From Apodospora peruviana (lineage: Eukaryota; Ascomycota; Sordariomycetes; Sordariales; Lasiosphaeriaceae): a DNA stretch of 64,000 nt. Numbering within the stretch: position 1 is the first letter of the stretch; each line of letters opens with the position of its first letter. The DNA lies in the NCBI GenBank assembly GCA_033439685.1, contig JAUEDM010000006.1, positions 3,224,001 through 3,288,000 of the forward strand, read 5' to 3'. A program made the position numbers and the translations under genes. Of this stretch, positions 57,334-64,000 are shown piece after piece. The notes beneath the pieces were generated by a model. It saw nothing but the letters and a program-made list of their open reading frames with translations. It was not told where the DNA came from and ran no database searches.

Positions 57334-58607
57334 TGGGAAGGGGAAGAGTGGGGGACAGTTACACCACTTCACTGTTCGTTGTGCCTTTTACTTTCCTTTC
57401 TTTCAATCCTTTGGGTGCACTCGTTCAATCCTGCTGATAGTGGTCTCGGTTGGTAGTGGCTTTTGTTTACTTCACAGAAAAAGCTCTTATGGCCAACTAG
57501 TTCATTACGGCTCATTTATATCCTGCCTCGCACTCCGGAATTTGATATCTAAAGGAACTGATGAGGTACTACCTTGAGTCCTCCCTCATCAGACTCGGTA
57601 TTTCTCGACAACATTCACCTCATATCTATCACATACGACCATAGGCACTGGAGAACTCGGGATCCCGTCCGCTCTCCCCTAGATAAATCAGTGACCGCCA
57701 GACTAGTAGTTGGGTCGGTGACGACCAGCGAATCCCTGGTGTTGTATGTATTTTTGTGTCTTTTTGTTCTTTTTACCTCATTGATTGTCTGTTTGCAAGT
57801 TGCAAATCCCACCCCATCCATGTCGCTCATCTCTGGTTTTAAACTCAAGGGAAGGCGGCCTAGATCGGATTTCAGGACTCCGAGTCCGCAGAGACACGTG
57901 GACAGCAAGGTTGATAGGGTATGGATCGAACCTATGTCAAAGGGTGGGCTGGCGTCTTGACATCAATTATAAATGAAGAAGAGGCAGACGGCCCGTGCTG
58001 TTCGCTACCGGATTTCTGTATGAGGTCTTCGAGGTGGACCAATTTGGCAACACGCGAACAGAAACTCCCTGCCGTCATAGGTCTGGATTATTGATTTCCG
58101 AGAGGAGGTCCTGGATCCGGGTTACGTGACTGTTTGTTAATATATCTTTGCGGATGCGGCGAAACGGAATTTCAGGAGGTTGCATCGGCAGGGCACACCT
58201 TCACAACAAGCTTCCGGCGATCCCCTGACTCTGTGGGGGAAGTCCAATCACACTCGTGCAAAATTCCACTGGGAACCATGTTTCGACGTCAACCCGCTGC
58301 TCAAAAGGGATACTCTAAGAACTGCTTCCGCAAGACTGCAACCGTGGGGCCACCCACCCCTGAAATCCTCACAAACCGGCCCGCCATCGCGATGAGACAG
58401 GGCGAAAATGCACCGAACTAACCTATTTGCGCGCCCTCGGCGCTTCGAACTCTGGATGGTTACCCGGGATGACGACGGCCCAGAAACCTGGTCAGGACAG
58501 GATGGTATGGGCCGTGTATAAGATGCTGCCGCCATGGCATATCCCAGACCACCAGCCTGAACTGACAGGTCGCCAACTTTCCGTCTCACTTCCTTACACC
58601 GTCCAAA
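57334..58607. other. Region without a supported gene
   Basis: About 1.3 kb. Frames at 57574-57960 (both strands) and 58134-58421 lack motifs. The right end is the GH131 promoter. Confidence 0.45.
58517..58522 (+). promoter_or_regulatory. TATA-like element of GH131 gene
   Basis: TATAAG, 86-91 bp upstream of the GH131 start codon. Confidence 0.4.
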
Positions 58608-59756
58608 ATGAAGTTTCCAGTCCTCTCTCTCCTCGCGGCGAGGATCTTGTCCGTCTCCGCCGGGACGGTTCTCTGGGATGGCCGTTTCAACGAGTTCACC
58701 TCCTCGACTGACCTAAACAACTGGTCATGGGGTAACCAAGTTGGCTCGTACCAGTACTACATCCACGGTTCATCTGCCGTGACGGCCTACGTCAACCTGT
58801 CACCCAGCTACAAGAACCCGGCCGATGCAGGATCGAAACAGGGCGCCAAGATCACCCTGGACAACACAGCCTACTGGAACGGACAGAACATGCGCCGCAC
58901 TGAGCTGATTCCCCAGACCAGCGCGGCCATCAACAAGGGCAAGGTGTACTATCACTTTTCCCTGATGCGCAAGGACACCAACGCGCCAGCAACGACGCGG
59001 GAGCACCAGATCGCCTTCTTCGAGAGCCACTTCACCGAGCTCAAGTCCGGCTGGCAATCCGGCGCCGCCGGTGTCTCCGATCCGTTGCTCAGGTGGTGCA
59101 TCGGCGGCCAGACAAAGTGGAGCACCAACTGGGATGCCGACGTGTGGCATAATGTTGCGTACGAGATCGACTTCAGTGCCGGCACCGTGGGTTTCTGGCA
59201 CTCGACTGGGAGCAACCCCTTGACCCAGATCGTGGCCCCCGTGGCGGCCAGCACTAGCAGCAATGGCGCTGACTGGCACGTCGGCGTTCTGGAGCTGCCC
59301 CGAGACGGCTACCCAGACAGTACAGAGGACTACTACTGGTCGGGCGTCTACATTGAGAGCGGAAGCTTGACGACCTCGGTGTCTGGTCCTGGTGGGTTTG
59401 CCTGCTACCCCTTTTCAGCTTGGGGGTTGTGAGACTGACGTGATGAAATCTGAATAGGCTCACCGTCCGATGGAGGAAGCAGTCCAATCTCAAGCAGTAG
59501 CAGCTCGAGCGCCCGGAGCGCGTCTTCAACAACATTCAGCACTTCGACAACCAGCAAAGCCATCACGACGTCCACTGCCAGCAAGGTCACCACGACTTCC
59601 ACCACCAGCTCGGCACCAGCTACCACCACCTCAAGCAGCGGCTGCACAGCCAGCCAGTGGTCTCAGTGCGGCGGTATCGGGTACTCTGGCTGCACCACAT
59701 GTGCGTCTCCATACACATGCAAAAAGTCAAATGATTGGTACTCGCAGTGTCTATAA
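58608..59756 (+). CDS. Secreted GH131 beta-glucanase with C-terminal CBM1
   Basis: Exons 58608-59391 and 59458-59756 (66-bp intron, phase 1) give 360 aa. The signal peptide is MKFPVLSLLAARILSVSAG. The GH131 domain begins GTVLWDGRFNEFTSSTDLNN and includes GSYQYYIHGSSAVTAYVNLS, the RRTELIPQT strand, EHQIAFFESHFTELKSGW and the end SEDYYWSG-like segment DYYWSGVYIESG. After the intron comes a Ser/Thr linker of about 60 residues and a fungal cellulose-binding CBM1 (QWSQCGGIGYSGCTTC to SQCL) with the conserved cysteines. GH131 enzymes of fungi show activity on beta-1,3, beta-1,6 and beta-1,4 glucans. The CBM1 points to action on plant cell walls. Confidence 0.93.
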
Positions 59757-60783
59757 AGGGGAGGGAGAGCGCCGAGATGCTGCCAACACCGCCTTGCGGT
59801 GTTAGATTGTATATAGATTCACTTCTCTGTCCATACTTATTGCATCATTATTCCCACTTCTGGCTTGTTGTTTGTGAATTGAATGTTTCCTGGGTCCCTC
59901 GTTAGCTCAAGTCTGGGCGATAGCAGCTGGGTACTGGACTTGTACTGGCGATGTGGTGGTGAGATGATGATCGGATTACCAGAAATAGCATTACCGCTGG
60001 ATTTACCTTAGATGCCTGTGCTTTTCGGAGGGGACTGATAACGTTAGCCGTTGCCTTCTCTGGCGGAGCGCCGAGACCGAGACCGGAACAAATCCGGCTT
60101 GTTTCGGGCTCCGTTTTGGTAACCGGAACCGACCGGAGGAGAATCGGTCGCACTGGAAAGAGCTACCTTACCTTACTTCCCATTTTTGATATTCTGGTCA
60201 ACATGAGAAGCTGCAGTATCGGGCGTACTTTCCATGTTGAGGCGGCCATTGCAGTCCTGACCGATCGATGCCGGTTGCCAGAGGAGAAGGAACGTCTTCC
60301 TGCAATCGGACCCATCGGAGTTCGCGCGAGTTCCTCCCGAGACGTGGACCTTTCAACACGCTAAAATTCCGAGCGGCCTCTACTGAAATGCCTTGGCCTG
60401 CTCTGTTCCTTGGAACATCTTTTGACATATCCATCTGAACAACCGAAAGACACGACATTCCCATCATGCCGCCAACTCCCGGCTTGCTGCGTCCCACTCC
60501 CGGCCTTGATCGCCGGACTCCACCGAAACTCGATGTCAGGACATTTCCAAAGAAGCATGGCGCGCCCCCTCCATCCCCTCGCATTGCCTTCGATGACAGA
60601 TCTTGCCTCACACCCCGCATTTCACTAGCTCTACAGAAATCGACAAGTCGCCACGAAGAATCGATTGGATAGCTAATTCGCTGTGATGAGGGGAACGATG
60701 GGATGCATATTATTTGGCCTCTGCCCGGTGAAATCAATGTTGAGAAGTGTACCAGTCACCCAAGCAATGAACAACAAGCCAAT
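59757..60783. other. Intergenic region
   Basis: About 1 kb between the GH131 and epimerase genes. Frames at 60410-60672 lack motifs, although a basic Pro-rich frame begins near 60466. Not called. Confidence 0.45.
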
Positions 60784-61761
60784 ATGGCAGCCGAACGTCT
60801 GAATATCATCATCACAGGCGCCGGGGGTCTTGTCGGCCCTCTGCTGGCCTCACGCCTCCTCGATGAACCCCAGTACCACCTTGTTTTGACTGATCTCGTC
60901 GATCCTGTGGTTCCCCAGGGCGTCAAGTACCCCGAGCACGCAAAGTGCATGAAAGGCGACATCACCGACGCCGACTTTGTGCAGTCACTCATCGATGCCG
61001 CCCAGCCCGTCGGCGCTGTCTTCATCTTCCACGGTATCATGTCCGCCGGCTCCGAGGCGAATTTTGAACTCTCGCTCAAGGTCAACCTCGACAGCGTGCG
61101 GGGCATGCTCGACATCCTGCGCAAATCGGTGCCCGGCGTTCGCGTCGTCTACTCCAGCTCGCAGGCCGTCTATGGCCAGCCACTGCCTGCCGTGGTCGAT
61201 GACAGCGTCACCCCTACCCCGATGGGCACGTACGGCGCCCACAAGCTGATGACGGAGATCTATATCAACGAGTTGCACCGCAAGGGTTTCATCAACGGCT
61301 TCATTGTGCGCTTCCCAACCATTTCGGTACGACCCGGCCGCCCGACTGCCGCCGCCTCCTCTTTCCTTTCCGGCATCATCCGTGAGCCGATGGCCGGCCA
61401 GGAGTGCTTGATCCCTCTCCAGGATCGGAGTTTCAAGTCCTTCCTCAGTTCGCCGAGCACCATCGCCAAGAACCTGTTGCACGTTCTGCACATGGATGGC
61501 GACAAGCTGCCCAAGCACATCCGCCACATCAACTTCCCCGGCGTATCTGTCTCGATACAGGAGATGATGGACGCGCTGGCCAAGTATGGCGGCGAGGACA
61601 AGCTCAAGCTCCTCAAGGAAGAGACTGTTCCAGACCAGGAGGTTATTCTCCGCAGCTGGCCGCAAGACTTTGACATCAGCACGCCACTGAAACTTGGGTT
61701 CGTCGTGGATAAGTCGGGAGAGGATATCGTCAAGGAGTATATCGACAGCTTGGGGAAGTAA
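60784..61761 (+). CDS. NAD-dependent epimerase/dehydratase, D-erythronate dehydrogenase-like
   Basis: Single exon, 325 aa from the ATG at 60784; an in-frame ATG 27 codons upstream is less likely. The Rossmann motif IIITGAGGLVG (GxxGxxG) lies at the N-terminus. An extended-SDR pattern follows: DITDAD, FHGIMSAGSEANFELSLKVN, YSSSQAVYG with the catalytic Ser, and YGAHK with the Tyr and Lys of the YxxxK pair. IVRFPTISVRPGRPTAAASS and FLSGIIREPMAGQECLIPLQ match the DenD branch of this family, which oxidises D-erythronate in bacteria. Whether the fungal enzyme uses that substrate is unknown. No targeting signal is seen. Confidence 0.88.
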   Translation: MAAERLNIIITGAGGLVGPLLASRLLDEPQYHLVLTDLVDPVVPQGVKYPEHAKCMKGDITDADFVQSLIDAAQPVGAVFIFHGIMSAGSEANFELSLKVNLDSVRGMLDILRKSVPGVRVVYSSSQAVYGQPLPAVVDDSVTPTPMGTYGAHKLMTEIYINELHRKGFINGFIVRFPTISVRPGRPTAAASSFLSGIIREPMAGQECLIPLQDRSFKSFLSSPSTIAKNLLHVLHMDGDKLPKHIRHINFPGVSVSIQEMMDALAKYGGEDKLKLLKEETVPDQEVILRSWPQDFDISTPLKLGFVVDKSGEDIVKEYIDSLGK

Positions 61762-63385
61762 TAAGCAAACGACAACGAACAAAATGCACAATAGAATCAT
61801 CCAATCCTGTCTCTCACTTCTGTCCATCCGGAAACTCTTGCCGCGCACATCCTTGTCAAAGGGTAAAGATAATAGCGACGTCATTGCGCCGCTGAGTGAA
61901 GCAGTCTGAGGGGTAGACATCCATATACGGCTGCTAAAACAATGACCAGAACATAGCCGATGGTACGAGCCGCAATGCTGTGTCACTGCGGATGAAAGCG
62001 ACGTGTTGCACCGGGCCAAAATGAGCACCTTCCGCAATACCAATACCCGACCCTGTCCCCACACCCTCCCACATTCCGCAACAGCAAAAAGATGATCTAC
62101 CGAGCTGTGCAGCCGAGCCGAGTATGCATCCCGTTTGACATACATGACGGGCCACTTTCTCCCCATGGGGGAGCTTAGCGAGGCTTTGTCGGGACCAGTG
62201 CCGGGATCCGAACCGCGACTGAAAGCCAGTCGGTGAACGTCGTACATTTCGCTGATTTGTTCCATTTCATATGCTGAGCGGTTGAATAACCGGCCATCGG
62301 TGAGCAGGTTATTTATCGTGATACCTAGCAAGTGACAACCGGTGTCGGCCCGTCTATTATTCTACTCCCCGGACGCTTATATGTTCCATTTGCGGCGAGA
62401 TGGATAGTAGCAATGCTATCATCGCAATTTGATCGTTAATGACTTTACTGTATAGACTACGGATTGTTGGCCTGTTTTTGTCGTCGTGTCTGCGCCCTCT
62501 CGTTGGCTAAACCGGACAGCTGGATTGATAATGAGGCCATCATAAGTTATCGGTAATCTAGGGTAACAGTCTGTAATAAGTAGACACGCGTCAAGTCACT
62601 GATAGGCAAAAGAGAAAGACGGGTTTCCTAGCGGTTACGGGCAAGATATCACAACTGCCTATCTACCTTCATCAACACGTTTCCAGGGAATGCGAGAAAA
62701 TCAGGGTCACTAATAGTTGGGTCCAATATGGCTATGTCGGCTTTCCGGCATCCTAGGATGGGATGATTGTTGTTCGCTGCGGCAACATTACCTAGTTCGG
62801 GAACGATGATCGGCTGATGGTGAGTTGGTTGTTTACCCAATCGAGATGAGAATCGGGCCCGTACTTATCTCATCAAGGGCGGCTCCAATGTTCAAATTTG
62901 GTAGCCGGACAGATCCATCTTGAGATGGAAATAGAAACAGACCACGAATATCTTGCCAAGGTCGGAGTACGGAGGAAAACCTGGGGTACATAAAAGGGAG
63001 GCTTGTTCCCCCTTCCCGGCTTGGAAGCGAATCACCTCATTCCTAGGGTGTTCTGTCGTCTTTTTGTCTGTGTGCATTGATAGTATTCGCTACCAGCAGC
63101 AGTGATCCATCAATCCATGGTATTGGATTTGAATCTTACCGATATCACACATACACTACCCGTACCCCCTAACCGGACACAACCAACCAAACCAACAACC
63201 ACAAAAACAATGAAAGAAACCCAAGAACCTCAGATGGCCGGCAGAAACCGCGATGATCCACACAGCAACAAAATGGACGACTCCTTCTTGCGAGACCGCC
63301 GCGATGGTGGTCAGCATCACATGAAGCTCGAGCAACAACAACAACAAAACAACACCACCACACCAGCAAGAATATTCTCACCAAG
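61762..63385. other. Intergenic region upstream of the sulfotransferase-like gene
   Basis: About 1.6 kb. It includes a tRNA-like fragment near 62190-62250 that cannot fold fully, and near 62988 a TACATAAAAG element. The leader before 63386 is A/C-rich with CAA runs. An upstream frame at 63102-63389 could be a leader reading frame but is not called as a gene. Confidence 0.45.
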
Positions 63386-64000
63386 ATGAACCCCTTGCCT
63401 TTCGTTGTGAGCCTTTTCCATATCCATCTCCCGATGGACCACCCCGTCTGGCACCTCCTCGAGAGCTATGTCTATCGGCTACCGAACCCGCCGCCCGCGC
63501 GCGTGCGAACGAAACCGATGCAAGTGATCTGCGTCGGTCTTCCGAGGAGCGGTACCGAATCCCTCCAGCAAGCTTTGTTACAGCTAGGGTACGACCACAC
63601 CTATCACGGGTGGGACATTGTTTATGACTCTGAGATCCATTCGCCGGGGTGGGTCGCGCTCGCGAGACGGAAATGGTTTCCCTCCATGCCTGAAGAAGAA
63701 AGGACGATAACGGCGGAAGATTTCGATGCGGTGTTGGGACACAGTGTGGCCGTGACCGATGCTGCTGCTAGCTGTTTTGCTTCCGACATGATCGCTGCGT
63801 ACCCGGAGGCAAAAGTAGTCCTCAACATGAGGCGGGACGTGGACGCGTGGCACAGGAGTGTCGTTAACACGTTGGTGAGAGCGAACGAGAGCTGGGGGTT
63901 CTGGGTGGCTAGTTGGTTGGACAGGGAGTGTTTCTGGGCGTGGCACGTTTATGAAAGGTTCTTGTGGACGGGGCTCTTCAGGGCGACCGAGGGGAATTTG
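63386..64000 (+). CDS. Sulfotransferase-like protein, N-terminal part (runs off right edge)
   Basis: The frame is open from the ATG at 63386 (context ACCAAGATGA) to the end of the window, 205 codons. After about 45 residues comes MQVICVGLPRSGTESLQQAL, the PAPS-binding P-loop-like motif of the sulfotransferase superfamily (PRSGT). LQLGYDHTYHGWDIV and AYPEAKVVLNMRRDVDAWHR match the strand and helix that bind the 3'-phosphate in the fungal family often annotated as Sulfotransfer_4. The RDVDAWHRSV motif is characteristic. These proteins are probably transferases of unknown acceptor. The 3' end is outside the window. Confidence 0.85.
   Translation, partial: MNPLPFVVSLFHIHLPMDHPVWHLLESYVYRLPNPPPARVRTKPMQVICVGLPRSGTESLQQALLQLGYDHTYHGWDIVYDSEIHSPGWVALARRKWFPSMPEEERTITAEDFDAVLGHSVAVTDAAASCFASDMIAAYPEAKVVLNMRRDVDAWHRSVVNTLVRANESWGFWVASWLDRECFWAWHVYERFLWTGLFRATEGNL

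Noticed and set aside
57574..57960. Plus-strand frame downstream of tRNA-Ser
   Set aside because: No family features and a competing minus-strand frame of similar length.
62190..62250. tRNA-like T-arm and anticodon-like hairpin on the minus strand
   Set aside because: The hairpin loop lacks T33 and no acceptor stem pairs; at most a decayed tRNA.

Overview
The window is nuclear DNA of a filamentous ascomycete, most likely a Sordariomycete. The genes carry many short GT...AG introns (about 48 to 110 bp), tRNA genes have introns after position 37, and the protein families are typical of such fungi: GH45 and GH131 cellulolytic enzymes, a chitinase of the killer-toxin-like subgroup with LysM neighbours, spherulin-4/GH135, fungal CorA-like and Hsp70-like proteins, and a Crypton. 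The species cannot be named from the sequence alone; a wood, dung or soil saprotroph of the Sordariales would fit.

Layout. 1-10 kb: 5' end of a cytochrome P450 at the left edge, a four-helix membrane protein, a patatin-like lipase, a small two-exon gene, a broken F-box-like gene and a GH45 endoglucanase. 10-17.5 kb: accessory DNA with a decayed gag/protease fragment of an LTR retrotransposon, a zinc-finger-like protein with low-complexity tracts, and the 3' tail of a LINE. 18-22.5 kb: an intronless secreted GH135-type protein and the conserved ribosome-assembly gene SDA1. 23-25.7 kb: a GC-rich Crypton (tyrosine recombinase plus GCR1_C domain) with three nonsense codons and three frameshifts. 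26.6-33 kb: an HpcH/HpaI aldolase, an unassigned broken reading frame, and a decayed CorA-like transporter gene. 33.5-36.7 kb: a CBM18 chitin-binding gene with a frame problem, a small acidic two-exon gene, and two intron-bearing tRNA genes (Leu-AAG and Ala-AGC). 36.8-43 kb: a coiled-coil protein, a P-loop GTPase and a seven-exon Hsp70-like ATPase. 43.9-53.2 kb: a large GH18/CBM18 chitinase transcribed away from a LysM gene, an unassigned gene and a second LysM gene. 53.8-64 kb: an unassigned gene, an HAD-family hydrolase, a GNAT acetyltransferase, tRNA-Ser(TGA), a GH131 beta-glucanase with CBM1, a D-erythronate-dehydrogenase-like epimerase, and the 5' part of a sulfotransferase-like gene running off the right edge.

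How the genes work together. The clearest functional grouping is the chitin module (GH18/CBM18 chitinase and two LysM proteins, with a separate CBM18 gene 10 kb away). GH45 and GH131 suit growth on plant cell walls. The GTPase and Hsp70-like ATPase are tandem neighbours and could be partners, but that is inference. Between these groups lie at least three unrelated transposon relics and two decayed host genes, which marks the window as a rapidly changing accessory region around a few conserved genes (SDA1, the tRNAs). All splice models were drawn by eye from reading frame and GT/AG signals.
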